Shown: positions 17,898 through 26,657 of the stretch, one piece after another
How the letters are laid out: every line of letters begins with the position of its first letter
Numbering within the stretch: position 1 is the stretch's first letter
Assembly: GCA_963422385.1 (NCBI GenBank)
Contig: OY729432.1
Location: forward strand, 3,224,001 to 3,288,000
DNA from: JAJDTQ01 sp963422385
GTDB lineage: Bacteria > Desulfobacterota > Binatia > UBA9968 > JAJDTQ01
Length of the DNA stretch: 64,000 nt
Direction: 5' to 3'
Translations under genes and position numbers: made by a program
The notes under the pieces: model-generated
Seen by the model: only the letters and a program-made list of their open reading frames with translations
Database searches by the model: none
What the model was told of the DNA's origin: nothing

Positions 17898-18986
17898 ATG
17901 CTGCTGATCACCGACCCGGACGTGAAGCAGGTGCTCCGGGTAGAGGACATCATCGACGACATGGAGCGGGCCTTTGCCGAGGAGGCGCGGGGCGTCGCCG
18001 TCAACAGGCCCCGGACACGGTACAAGGTGCCGCCGGACCGCGATTCCGACGGTTACATGGCCAACATCATCCCCGGCGCGGTGCCCAGCTCGGGCGTGGC
18101 AGCGCTCCGCTACGACTCCATGGTGGTCCGGGAGCGAATGGTCGACGGTCTCAAGCGCATGGACTACCCGTACCCCGCGCGGCGGAGTTGGGGCTTCGTG
18201 CTGCTGTTCAGCCTCGAGAACGCCGAGCCTCTGGCCATCATCCATGATTTCAGTCTCTCTTCAATTCGGGTCGGTGCGACCACCGGCGTCGCCGTCCGCT
18301 CGCTGTCCAGAGAGGACAGCCGGGTGGTGGGGCTGTTCGGCTCGGGCAACGAGGCGGAGCAGAACCTCGCCGCCATCTGCGCGGTGCGGGACGTGCGGGA
18401 GGTGCGCGTCTACAGCGTTACCCGCGAGCACCGGGAACGGTTCGCCATGGAGATGACCGGCAAGCTCGACGTCCAGGTACGTCCGGTGGACAATGCCAGG
18501 GCGGTGGTGGAGGGCGCGGACATCATCATGTGCGCCACCAACGCCAGCGCGCCGGTGTTCGACGGGGAGTGGCTGGCGCCCGGCCAGCTCGTCACAACCA
18601 TCGTCAACAGCGACGGGGTGCACCGCCGTACCGAGGCGGACGCCGCCACCTTCCTCCGGGCGGAGCTGATCGTGCTCAACAACCGCGAGACGTCCCTTCA
18701 CAACCAACAGCGGGAGATGCTCGATCTCATCGACGAAGGGAAGATCGGCTGGGACAAGATCTGCGAGCTGGGCCAGGTCCTCATCGGCCAGAATCCCGGG
18801 CGCAAGAACGACGACGAGATCATCTACTACAAGAGCAATACCGGCGTAGGTATCCAGTTCGCCGCCGCCGGCGCGGTGATCTACGAGGCCTGCAAGAAGA
18901 AGGGTCTGGGCCGGGATCTCCCCACCGAGTGGTTCGGCGCCGACCTGGGCGAGTGGCTGGACAAGGGCTTTTCGCCGTCGCCGTAA
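17898..18986 (+). CDS. Ornithine cyclodeaminase/mu-crystallin family protein (paralogue 2)
   Basis: This 362-residue protein starts with the family strand-helix pattern (LLITDPDVKQVLRVEDIIDDM) and has the dinucleotide-binding motif VGLFGSGNEAEQN. A GAGGGGA ribosome-binding site precedes the ATG at 17898. It belongs to a longer subgroup with paralogues 3 and 4, which share a C-terminal block of the type NNxGxGxQFAA (here YKSNTGVGIQFAAAG). The next gene, 73 bp downstream, is an amidohydrolase, so the two may act in one degradative step series. Confidence 0.88.
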   Translation: MLLITDPDVKQVLRVEDIIDDMERAFAEEARGVAVNRPRTRYKVPPDRDSDGYMANIIPGAVPSSGVAALRYDSMVVRERMVDGLKRMDYPYPARRSWGFVLLFSLENAEPLAIIHDFSLSSIRVGATTGVAVRSLSREDSRVVGLFGSGNEAEQNLAAICAVRDVREVRVYSVTREHRERFAMEMTGKLDVQVRPVDNARAVVEGADIIMCATNASAPVFDGEWLAPGQLVTTIVNSDGVHRRTEADAATFLRAELIVLNNRETSLHNQQREMLDLIDEGKIGWDKICELGQVLIGQNPGRKNDDEIIYYKSNTGVGIQFAAAGAVIYEACKKKGLGRDLPTEWFGADLGEWLDKGFSPSP

Positions 18987-19059
18987 GCCGGAGCCGCGTC
19001 GACCGCGCCTTTGCGTACAAACCGCCGGTCCGCTCTCTCGAACATCGCCGGAGGGTTTC

Positions 19060-20034
19060 ATGATCGTCGATTTCCAGCATCACTACGTTCCCGGGGATCT
19101 CGCCAAGAAGCACGGGCTCTACTCCGAAGAGCCGTTGTTCGCCAAGCTGGATACGGGCGTGCCGCGGTTGACCATGCACGCCCGGCTCTACGATGCCGAG
19201 ATGCAGATCCGGGACATGGACGAGGCCGGAGTGGACGTCTCGGTGCTGTCGTGTCTGCTGGGCTGGGACGCGACCCTCGAGGACAACGCCTACATCAACG
19301 ACTGCCTGGCGGAGCTGCAATGCCGCTTCCCCGGACGCTTCGTCGGCCTGGCCCAGGCGCCGCTCCTGGGCGGCCCGCCCGCGATGGCCGAGCTCGACCG
19401 GGCCGTGGGCGAGCTGGGGCTCCACGGCGTCGCCATCACCTCCCAGTTCCGGGGTCTGCCGCTGGACTCGGAGCAGCTCTATCCGTTCTACGAAAAGGTC
19501 GGTGCCCTCGACGTGCCCATCTTCGTCCATCCCGCCATGGTCCCCGAGGGCTATGAGTTGCTCATGGACTACGATCTGGCCCGCATCCTGGGTCGCGAGG
19601 TGGACTTGGCCGTGGCCGCCACCCGCATCGTGGCCGGAGGCGTGCTGGAGCGGTTCCCGAACCTCAAGTTCGTCATCGGCCACTTCGGCGGCGGAATCGC
19701 CGGCGTCAAGGACCCTCTGATGGCCAAGGCCTACCGCTTCGGCACGCTGGACAAACCCTTCGAGCACTACTTCGACATGCTTTATTTCGACATGGCGGGC
19801 TTCGAAGGGGGAGCTACGGCCCTGGGCTGCGCGCTTCAGGGGATCAGGCCCGACCGGCTGGTGTTCGCCACCGACTACCCCCAGGACTTCACCGGGGTCA
19901 GCACCGATACGGGCAAGGGCATGACAGCCCTCCGGGACTACATCGACGCCATCCGGGGCCTGCCGTTGACCGACGCCGAGAAGGACGCGATCCTGGGCGG
20001 CACGGCGGCCGAGTTGCTGGGACTGGATTCGTGA
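19060..20034 (+). CDS. Amidohydrolase family 2 protein (ACMSD-like decarboxylase/hydrolase)
   Basis: The 324-residue TIM-barrel protein begins MIVDFQHHYVP, where the usual HxH metal motif is partly replaced by a QHH sequence. Further active-site blocks are VPIFVHPAMV, FVIGHFGGG and LVFATDYPQDF, which supply histidines and the catalytic aspartate. Members decarboxylate or hydrolyse aromatic and related acids, such as aminocarboxymuconate semialdehyde or 2,6-dihydroxybenzoate. It follows a cyclodeaminase-family gene and faces another. Confidence 0.85.
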   Translation: MIVDFQHHYVPGDLAKKHGLYSEEPLFAKLDTGVPRLTMHARLYDAEMQIRDMDEAGVDVSVLSCLLGWDATLEDNAYINDCLAELQCRFPGRFVGLAQAPLLGGPPAMAELDRAVGELGLHGVAITSQFRGLPLDSEQLYPFYEKVGALDVPIFVHPAMVPEGYELLMDYDLARILGREVDLAVAATRIVAGGVLERFPNLKFVIGHFGGGIAGVKDPLMAKAYRFGTLDKPFEHYFDMLYFDMAGFEGGATALGCALQGIRPDRLVFATDYPQDFTGVSTDTGKGMTALRDYIDAIRGLPLTDAEKDAILGGTAAELLGLDS

Positions 20035-20127
20035 CCGCCGGGCGGCAACGGCCGCGCCGCTCACGTCCACGGAGCCGTGCGCTTGCGGGAGACGCAGTGC
20101 ACGTCTGAAGGCTGATTCGACACGACA

Positions 20128-21243
20128 CTAGAACAGGTCGGGAAACACGTGGTCGGGAACCTCCCGTCCGGCTCCCCGACTCACGGCCGCTTCGTAGACC
20201 TTCCCTGCCAGGGCGGCGAACTGAAGCCCGAAACCGACGCTGTTGTTGAAGCAGGCGATCTGTGCCGGATCCGTCCGGCCGGGGTGACGCTCCAGCAGGA
20301 GGTCCGGCAGATCCGGAGCATGGGCCCAGTCGATCTCCACCGCGTCGCCCGGAGGATATCCTTTCTCGATATCCAGCAGGACCTGCTGCGGTAGCGGCCC
20401 CATCGCGTTCCTGGCGACGAAGGTCGTTGGTCCCAGATTTTCTTTGGAGTTGACTGCGAGGACATCGAAATGGCCGAAGGTCTCCGGCGCAATCTCGCAG
20501 TGGCGTACCGAGCAGACGTACATCCCGGGCTCCAGCCAGCCGGTTTGGATCACCGGCATGAGGGCGTTGGTTGCAAGGACGACGACCTGGCTCCCGCGGA
20601 CGGCATCCTCCGGGCTGTCCACGGCTACCGTCTCCGGGCATGCCTCTTCCCGAGAGTCCTCGACAAAACGTTTTCGATGCAGTGGGTTGGGGCTGAAAAC
20701 TCGAACCGACTTGATACCCTTGATTTCGTTCAGCATGGCGTCCATGTGTGCGCGCGCCATGAATCCGGTGCCCAGCACGCCAAGGACGGACGCGTCGGCA
20801 CGGGCCAGATATCTGGCCGCCAGACCGGCGGCCGCCCCCACGCGCAGATTACGTATGTGTCCTTCACTGATGAGGGCAAGCAGGTCGCCGTTCTCCACGC
20901 TGAACAGAAGGAGCAACCCCCGTGTCACGCTGTGAGCCCGTCTGGTCCCCGTGGTCCGGTCACGGCGAAAGTTGCCGTTGCGCTCTTGCCAGAAGAGCTT
21001 GTCCGTGAGGAATCGAATGGCCGCGTAGTTCCGTGTGGCCGCCGACATGGTCTTCAGGCTATGGGCGCCCGGCAGGGTGTTGCCGTCCCCGTCCACGTAG
21101 GAATCGGGCGTGAGGAGGTCGATTCGGGGACTCGTGATGGAGACCCCCGTGCCGAGGTCCCGATAGGCTTCCTCGATGGCCGCCATGCCGAGGTCCATGT
21201 CGAGGAGGCGCTGCGTTTCCGTGTTGTCGATGGCAAGTATCAC
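20128..21243 (-). CDS. Ornithine cyclodeaminase/mu-crystallin family protein (paralogue 3)
   Basis: The 371-residue protein has the family N-terminus (LAIDNTETQRLLDMDLGMAAI), an NAD(P)-binding LGVLGTGFMARAH motif and the C-terminal NNSVGFGLQFAALAG block seen also in paralogues 2 and 4. It is transcribed divergently from a cupin-type dioxygenase-like gene. Specific substrate unknown; ketimine reductase or opine-dehydrogenase-type activity are possible. Confidence 0.88.
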   Translation of the reverse strand: MILAIDNTETQRLLDMDLGMAAIEEAYRDLGTGVSITSPRIDLLTPDSYVDGDGNTLPGAHSLKTMSAATRNYAAIRFLTDKLFWQERNGNFRRDRTTGTRRAHSVTRGLLLLFSVENGDLLALISEGHIRNLRVGAAAGLAARYLARADASVLGVLGTGFMARAHMDAMLNEIKGIKSVRVFSPNPLHRKRFVEDSREEACPETVAVDSPEDAVRGSQVVVLATNALMPVIQTGWLEPGMYVCSVRHCEIAPETFGHFDVLAVNSKENLGPTTFVARNAMGPLPQQVLLDIEKGYPPGDAVEIDWAHAPDLPDLLLERHPGRTDPAQIACFNNSVGFGLQFAALAGKVYEAAVSRGAGREVPDHVFPDLF

Positions 21244-21375
21244 GATGGCTCCGATGGAAGGGGGGCTCTTCTGCGTCAGGACCCGCCGATCATCCCCGAA
21301 CGGTCCGGGGTTGTCAAGTTGGCGGTCCGCACTCTACCATGCTCTCGGCCGCTGTGATTCCCCACGGTGTTGCTG

Positions 21376-21381
21376 TATAAT
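21376..21381 (+). promoter_or_regulatory. Predicted sigma-70 -10 box (TATAAT) for the cupin gene at 21444
   Basis: A perfect TATAAT lies about 62 bp before the start codon in the divergent gap. No good -35 hexamer is present at 16-18 bp, so an activator may be needed. The gene also has a strong GAGGAGGT ribosome-binding site directly before its ATG. Confidence 0.45.
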
Positions 21382-21443
21382 CCCGCCGTCGATGGCCCCG
21401 TAGGGGCAGACAGAGGTCTCAGGCACCACCGAGGAGGTGTGAA

Positions 21444-22010
21444 ATGGCACTCGACCCGACGACAACGAGCAACACGTTCGACCGTTACATCGAGGAGCTT
21501 CGCTCTCTCTGGAAGGACAGTCACGACGCGGAGTTGCCCTTCAGGGTGAAGTCGGCCATGGAGCGGATGCTCGCGTCCACCCGTCCGGACGACCCCTGGA
21601 TGGCCGAAATCATCCGTGATGCGGACCCGTCCAGGGAGCTCTACCGGGATCCGGACTACGGCTTCGTCCAGATGGGACACGTGCACCCCGAGGGGCACGG
21701 CAACCTGCCCCACGACCACGGGCCGTGCTGGGTGGTCTACGGCGCCTATCAGGGACTGACGGAAATACCCCTCTACGAGCGCACCGATGACGGGATGAAC
21801 GCCGACACGGCCGACCTGCACACCAAAGAGGTCCACAAGCTGGGACCCGGCGTTGTCTACTCTTACTTGACGGGACAGATCCATTCGACGCGAGTGGCGG
21901 AATCACCTGCGGTGGTCTTCCGGTTCCTCAGTGCGGATCTCACCCGGATCCTCCGCCGGCGCTACAACCCGGAGACCGGCGCGGTGTCGCTGATCGAGCC
22001 GCAGGCATAA
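21444..22010 (+). CDS. Cupin-fold protein of the cysteine dioxygenase-like type
   Basis: The 188-residue protein has a central block HVHPEGHGNLPHDHGPCWVV, in which the HxH pair (HDH) with following WVVYGAYQG is like the iron-binding motif of thiol dioxygenases. A second histidine is in YLTGQIHSTRV near residue 150. Such proteins oxidise thiols or act on other small acids with iron; the substrate here is open. A Shine-Dalgarno GAGGAGGT six bases before the ATG and a TATAAT box support the start. Confidence 0.7.
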   Translation: MALDPTTTSNTFDRYIEELRSLWKDSHDAELPFRVKSAMERMLASTRPDDPWMAEIIRDADPSRELYRDPDYGFVQMGHVHPEGHGNLPHDHGPCWVVYGAYQGLTEIPLYERTDDGMNADTADLHTKEVHKLGPGVVYSYLTGQIHSTRVAESPAVVFRFLSADLTRILRRRYNPETGAVSLIEPQA

Positions 22011-22090
22011 GCGGGTCTCCCGTCGCTTGTGGGGGCGCGTCCGGTTGCCGGAGACGTGAGGTGTGGCCGAGGCGGAGAGGATGTCGCGCG

Positions 22091-22192
22091 ATGACCCGTA
22101 TCCTGAACAACGACGACGTGGAGAAGGTACTCATCACGGACGTCCGAGATGGTCCCGAGAGGAAGTTGGATGCGAATGGAAATGGACATTAA
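22091..22192 (+). pseudogene. N-terminal fragment of a fifth ornithine cyclodeaminase-family gene
   Basis: A 33-codon frame begins MTRILNNDDVEKVLITD. Its first 14 residues match the strand-helix start shared by the four full paralogues in this window (for example ILYLSNDDVKRLL and VLVLTNEDMEGIL). After about 17 residues similarity stops and a stop codon follows at 22190-22192. It appears to be what is left of a deleted gene immediately before the PaaK-like gene. Confidence 0.55.
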
Positions 22193-22219
22193 GTGGGGCC
22201 GGATGCGATCGTGACCGGG

Positions 22220-23545
22220 ATGTACCCCGGCGCTCCGGAGAGCCTGAAAATCGAGGCGGCTTCGCCGGAGGTGGTACGGCAACTCCAGGGAGAGCGCCTG
22301 GCGACGCTGGTGCAACGGTCCTGGGACCACGTCCCCTTCTACCGGGACCGCTGGAAGGCGTCCGGACTCGAACCCGGGGACATCCGCACCGCCGCCGACA
22401 TCCGCAAGCTCCCGGTGATCCGCAAGAGCGACTTCGAGGACAGCCTGCGGCTCCACCCGCCTTTCGGCGACTATCAGGGCGATTTCGCCGCGGTGCGGGT
22501 CCAGGCAAGCTCGGGCACGTCGGGCAATCCCAAGCCCTTCTTTTTTACCCGTAACGACTGGGACATCATCGCCCGGCTGTGGAGCAGGCGCTTCCACGCC
22601 CAAGGGGTGAGGGAAGGGGACATCCTCCAGGTCGTCTTCGCCTACACCTTGTTCATTGTGGGATTCACCGCCTCCGAGGGCGCCATGCGGCTCGGGGCTC
22701 TGGTGGTGCCCACCGGCAGCGGCAGCGTCACCCCGAGCGAGCGACAGGTCAGGATCGCCCGGGACTGGGGCGCCACCGTGCTGGCGGGGACGCCGTCCTA
22801 CGTGCTCCACCTCGCCGACGTGGCCGAACGGCAGGGATTCGATCTCAGGAAGGACTTCCGCCTGCGACGCACCATCCATACCTCCGAGACCATGACCGAG
22901 CCGGCGCGGCGCGCCATCGAGGACCGCTGGGGCGTGGCGGCCTACGACAACTTCGGCAGCGTGGAGACCGGCTCCCCGTCCTTCGAGTGCGAGGAACGGA
23001 GCGGCTACCACGTCAACGAGGACGCCTACATCTTCGAGGTGCTGGACCCGGCGACGCACGAGCCCGTGCCGCCGGGCGGTGAGGGCGTATTGGTGGTTAC
23101 CTGCCTCTTCAAGGAGGCGGCGCCGGTGATCCGTTACAACATCGAGGACCTGTGCGAGTTCATCGAGGACGGCTGCGGCTGCGGCCGTACCTTCCGGCGC
23201 ATCTCCAGGCTCCGGGGCCGCCTGAGCGACATGGTCAAGGTGAGCGGCATCCCGTTCTATCCCACCTCGGTGGAGACCGCGCTGGAGCGTCTGCCTCAGC
23301 TCACCCGGGAATATCGAGTGACGGTGGATCGCGTGGGACAGCAGGACACCCTGACGGTGGAGGTGGAAATGCGGCCCGGCTGCGAGACCGGCGCCGAGAT
23401 CAAGCGACAATTGGAACGGGAGCTCAAGGTGGCGACGAACCTCACCATGGAGGCCGTGCTGCTCACGCCCGGCGAGCTGGGCCGGTCCCTGGGCGTCGAG
23501 GACCGCATCAAGGTGCGGCGCATCCGGGACAGGAGACCGTCGTGA
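22220..23545 (+). CDS. Phenylacetate-CoA ligase (PaaK)-family AMP-forming ligase
   Basis: The 441-residue protein has the PaaK architecture and length. The nucleotide-binding loop is VQASSGTSGNPKPFFFT near residue 99, with the acceptor-site region YDNFGSVETGSPSFEC and the C-terminal AMP-binding domain containing RLRGRLSDMVKVSGIPFYP. It would activate an aromatic or related carboxylic acid to its CoA thioester. ATG 22220 is the first methionine; upstream GTG codons are possible starts. It precedes, at 130 bp, the RNA-ligase-like gene and then ubiD. Confidence 0.87.
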   Translation: MYPGAPESLKIEAASPEVVRQLQGERLATLVQRSWDHVPFYRDRWKASGLEPGDIRTAADIRKLPVIRKSDFEDSLRLHPPFGDYQGDFAAVRVQASSGTSGNPKPFFFTRNDWDIIARLWSRRFHAQGVREGDILQVVFAYTLFIVGFTASEGAMRLGALVVPTGSGSVTPSERQVRIARDWGATVLAGTPSYVLHLADVAERQGFDLRKDFRLRRTIHTSETMTEPARRAIEDRWGVAAYDNFGSVETGSPSFECEERSGYHVNEDAYIFEVLDPATHEPVPPGGEGVLVVTCLFKEAAPVIRYNIEDLCEFIEDGCGCGRTFRRISRLRGRLSDMVKVSGIPFYPTSVETALERLPQLTREYRVTVDRVGQQDTLTVEVEMRPGCETGAEIKRQLERELKVATNLTMEAVLLTPGELGRSLGVEDRIKVRRIRDRRPS

Positions 23546-23602
23546 CACGCGCGAGGGGGGCGTGAAGGGTTCCGGGCCCGATGCTTTCCGGTACGAAGAA
23601 CC

Positions 23603-23632
23603 GTAGGGGGCGGGCTTCAACCCCGCCCGCGT
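23603..23632. repeat. GC-rich hairpin repeat (GGGCGGG type), copy 2
   Basis: GGGCGGG and CCCGCCC (23608-23614 and 23622-23628) form a perfect 7-bp stem around CTTCAAC. It resembles the element at 7655-7675. It sits in the gap after the PaaK-like gene and may end that transcript. Confidence 0.5.
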
Positions 23633-23675
23633 CTTGCTCCAGGTACGGGATGCCGGGCTGGCGTTTGCCGGTGCG

Positions 23676-24818
23676 ATGACGAACATGGAAAACATGGACA
23701 TCGCAACCCGGGGCCTGTCCCTGGACGCCAAATGGCTTCAGGAGTTCGACGTCGTCGATCCGTTCAACGACGTCGCCCTGCGCGGCTTCCTGTCCATGAG
23801 GCCGGATCACCGGTACGGGGCGCTGGCCGTCACTCACGTGAACGAGGAGACCGCCCCGCAGCTCGTCTTTGCCACGCCCAAGCTGCATTACCCCTTCGAC
23901 CGGCAGGGCAGGTTCAATTTCCCGCCGGTTCGCGCGATCGAGATCTTCGAGAAATACGACGGCACCAACGTTCTGGCCTATGCCTATCATGACGCCCAGG
24001 GGCGCCGTTATCTGACCTACAAGCTCCGTCTGTCTCCGGTGTTGCGCAACGGGCGGTTCGGCGCGTTCCTGGACATGTGGCGGGAGATGCTGCTGCGCTA
24101 TCCGGTCATCCCGGAGCTGGTGGGGATCAACCGCTGCTCCCTGGGCTTCGAGCTCTACGGCAGGCGCAACACCCATCTCATCCTGTACGAGGAACCCCTG
24201 GACTGCATGCTGCTGTTCGGCGTCGGCGAAGGGGGGAGGCCGCTGTCGCCGTCAGTCCTGGACAGCCGGGGGGTTCCGGCGGCGACGCTGTACGGCACAC
24301 TGGCAGCGGGGAAGGACCCCGTGGCGGAGTACGGCGCGATCCGCCAGAGGCTCGAGAGCGGGAACCGGTCGGCGGAGGACGGCAAGATCACCGGCGTCGA
24401 GGGCGCCGTGTGGTACGTGCGCACGCAGGCCGACGACACCGTACTGTTCAAGTGCAAGCCCGAGTCCGTGGAGGAGGTGCACTGGGTGGCCGGCATCAAC
24501 AAGGCCGCGGTGACCGCCACTTGCTGGAACCTGTTCGAGACCCAGGACGTGCTCACCTACGAGACGCTCCATCCGCTCCTGGCGGAGGAGTACTCCGACG
24601 ATGAGATCGAGCGCTTCAGGATCTGCATCGACGAGTGCATCGCCGCGGTGCGTGAGGAGACGGAGTTCAAGAGCCGGGTGATGGCCGAATACCGCCAGGT
24701 GGGCATCAAGCTGTCCGAGGACAAGGGCGAGGTGATGCGCCGCCTCTCCGGCAAGTTCGGGAAACGGGAGATGAAGAAGGTCTTCACCCTCATTGCCCTC
24801 GACGAAACCCCGCGGTAG
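23676..24818 (+). CDS. RNA-ligase-like covalent nucleotidyltransferase
   Basis: The 380-residue protein is not a metabolic enzyme of the kinds around it. It has all main motifs of the ligase/capping-enzyme superfamily in order: motif I KYDG at residues 93-96 (the lysine would carry AMP), motif III-like FELYG at 158-162, motif IV EGAV at 242-245 and motif V FKCKP at 258-262. These are the residues of RNA ligases of the Rnl2 type; a DNA ligase is less likely because there is no OB-fold, zinc-finger or HhH part visible, only a helical C-terminal tail of about 110 residues. The first methionine at 23676 has no clear ribosome-binding site, and starts at 23685 or 23694 are possible. It sits between PaaK-like and UbiD genes; no RNA-repair partner is seen nearby. 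Confidence 0.75.
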   Translation: MTNMENMDIATRGLSLDAKWLQEFDVVDPFNDVALRGFLSMRPDHRYGALAVTHVNEETAPQLVFATPKLHYPFDRQGRFNFPPVRAIEIFEKYDGTNVLAYAYHDAQGRRYLTYKLRLSPVLRNGRFGAFLDMWREMLLRYPVIPELVGINRCSLGFELYGRRNTHLILYEEPLDCMLLFGVGEGGRPLSPSVLDSRGVPAATLYGTLAAGKDPVAEYGAIRQRLESGNRSAEDGKITGVEGAVWYVRTQADDTVLFKCKPESVEEVHWVAGINKAAVTATCWNLFETQDVLTYETLHPLLAEEYSDDEIERFRICIDECIAAVREETEFKSRVMAEYRQVGIKLSEDKGEVMRRLSGKFGKREMKKVFTLIALDETPR

Positions 24819-24902
24819 AGAGCCGGCCGGCGGGCCTGGACGCCCCGCCGGCAACCGTGTGCGCGCTTGCAATCGACTGCCGGGCACTCTACGTTTTGCA
24901 TC

Positions 24903-26336
24903 ATGACTTTCGACGACAATCGAAGCTTTATCGACGCCCTCCGGCGGTCGGGCGACTTGGTGGAGGTGGAAAAGGAGGTGACCTGGGATCTGGAGCTTGG
25001 GGCCATCAGCCGCCTGGCCTGTGAGAAGGACGGCCCGGCGGTGTGGTTCAAGCGCGTCTCGGACTACATCGACGAGGTCTCGGTGTTCGTCAATCCGGTG
25101 GCGACCTGGCGCCGTATCGCCATCGCCCTGGGACTGCCCGCCACGGCCACGGTGCGGGAGATCTACGAGGCCTATGAGAAGGGGGAGGGGAACCCCATCG
25201 ATCCGGTGGAAGTGAGTGAAGCTCCGTGCAAGCAGGTGATCCGCATGGGGTCCGACGTCAACCTCTTTGATCTGCCCACGCCCATGCTTCACGAGGGCGA
25301 CGGCGGCCGTTACCTGGGCACGTGGGACCTGGTCGTCTCGAAGGACGTGGACAGCGGCTGGGTCAACTGGGGCATGTACCGCTTCATGGTCTACGACGCG
25401 CACCACCTGACCGGCTTCCCTCGGCCCACGAGCCACCTGGGCAAGGTCTTTCAGGAGCACTACGTGGCCAGGGGAAAGCCCATGCCCCTGGCCGTCGCCA
25501 TCGGCACGGACCCGCTCTCGCACTTCGCCGCGGCCGCCACCTATTCCCTGGGCGGTGACGAGGCGAGCCTGGCCGGCGGTCTGCGCGGCAGGCCGGTGGA
25601 TGTGGTCCGTTGCGAGACCAGCGATCTTCTGGTGCCGGCCCATTCCGAGATCGTCATCGAGGGCGAGGTGCTGCCCGACCGGGTGGGGCTGGAGGGTCCC
25701 TACGGCGAGTACCCGGGCTACCGTACCGGGGAGATGGGCAACGGCATCCTGTTCCGGACCACCGCGGTCACCCACCGGGAGAAGCCCGTGCTCACGGTGG
25801 ACGCCACCGGCTACAAGGACGACAGCTCGACGGTGACGGCCCTGTCCGGCGCCCTGGCCATCAAGCGTCGGCTCGAACGCCACGGCGTGCCGGTACGGGA
25901 CGTGTACGTGCCGCCCGAGGGCGCCGTGCATCTGGCGGTCATGAGCGTGGACTACGGCGGCCGGGAGGTGGCCAGTAAGGTGCTTCAGGTGCTGACGTCG
26001 CGCCGGGCGCTCCTGTCGAAGCTCTTCCTGGTGGATACCGACACCGACGTGTTCGACGTGGGGAAGGTCCTTCATGCCTTCTCCACCAAGTGCCACCCGG
26101 CAAACGGCATCCACGTGATCCACTACGAGGGCCGCGCCAATACGCTGACCCCCTGTTACAGCCAGGCGGAGCGGGCAGCGCAAAAGGGCGCCACGGTGTT
26201 GTACGACTGCACCTGGCCGGGGGAATGGTCGCGGGAGTGGGAGACTCCGGTGAAGGCGACGCTGGATTCGATCTTCCCCGAGGAGGTTCGGGAGAAGGTG
26301 CTGAAGAACTGGAGCGCGTATGGCTTCAAGCAGTGA
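24903..26336 (+). CDS. UbiD-family decarboxylase (prenylated-FMN dependent)
   Basis: The 477-residue protein is a typical UbiD: GMYRFMVYDAHHLTGF and LPVAVAIGTDP-like stretch (here PLAVAIGTDPLSHFAAAA) in the first half, IVIEGEVLPDRVGLEGPYGEYPGY carrying the conserved glutamates in the middle, and a C-terminal oligomerisation domain. Such enzymes reversibly decarboxylate aromatic or unsaturated acids and need prenyl-FMN made by UbiX, which is not in the window. The ATG at 24903 is used. A small gene overlaps its 3' end by 17 bp, so the two are coupled. With the PaaK-like ligase upstream this suggests aromatic-acid turnover. Confidence 0.92.
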   Translation: MTFDDNRSFIDALRRSGDLVEVEKEVTWDLELGAISRLACEKDGPAVWFKRVSDYIDEVSVFVNPVATWRRIAIALGLPATATVREIYEAYEKGEGNPIDPVEVSEAPCKQVIRMGSDVNLFDLPTPMLHEGDGGRYLGTWDLVVSKDVDSGWVNWGMYRFMVYDAHHLTGFPRPTSHLGKVFQEHYVARGKPMPLAVAIGTDPLSHFAAAATYSLGGDEASLAGGLRGRPVDVVRCETSDLLVPAHSEIVIEGEVLPDRVGLEGPYGEYPGYRTGEMGNGILFRTTAVTHREKPVLTVDATGYKDDSSTVTALSGALAIKRRLERHGVPVRDVYVPPEGAVHLAVMSVDYGGREVASKVLQVLTSRRALLSKLFLVDTDTDVFDVGKVLHAFSTKCHPANGIHVIHYEGRANTLTPCYSQAERAAQKGATVLYDCTWPGEWSREWETPVKATLDSIFPEEVREKVLKNWSAYGFKQ

Positions 26337-26640
26337 AGCGCCGGTCTGGGACACCTTCGTGCGCCGGCCCGGGGACCTCAAGTACGGCGTCGAGACGCCG
26401 CTGGCATTGAGGGACCTGAGACCGGGCCGCGGCAAGTACGGGCTCAGGCACGTGGTGGGCATTGTCCACGGGGGTGACGGCGCGGGCGACCGGCTCGTGG
26501 TCCGCACCGTCGTGGGTGTGGTCCTGCCGGGTTCCCATACGGTGGAGATCGTCCGGGAGATGCCCCAGGAGATCGCCGGTACCCCGTACCGGGATTTCTA
26601 CGAGGCGCTGCGGCGGGCGGCGGAAACGGGACCCGCGTAG
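26320..26640 (+). CDS. Small protein of unknown function coupled to ubiD
   Basis: The 106-residue protein (MASSSEAPVWDTFVRRPGDL) has no family I recognise. It starts inside the end of ubiD (17 bp overlap) and ends 18 bp before the PqqC-like gene, so it is clearly co-translated. Some UbiD-type decarboxylases work with a small accessory subunit, and this may be such a partner, but the sequence does not show that. No membrane segment or signal is present. Confidence 0.6.
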   Translation: MASSSEAPVWDTFVRRPGDLKYGVETPLALRDLRPGRGKYGLRHVVGIVHGGDGAGDRLVVRTVVGVVLPGSHTVEIVREMPQEIAGTPYRDFYEALRRAAETGPA

Positions 26641-26657
26641 CCGGCGAGGATGGAGTC

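Noticed and set aside
24252..26507. Long minus-strand open frame (751 codons) opposite the RNA-ligase-like and ubiD genes
   Set aside because: It is the GC-driven shadow of two recognisable plus-strand proteins and has a histidine/glycine-rich composition without motifs.
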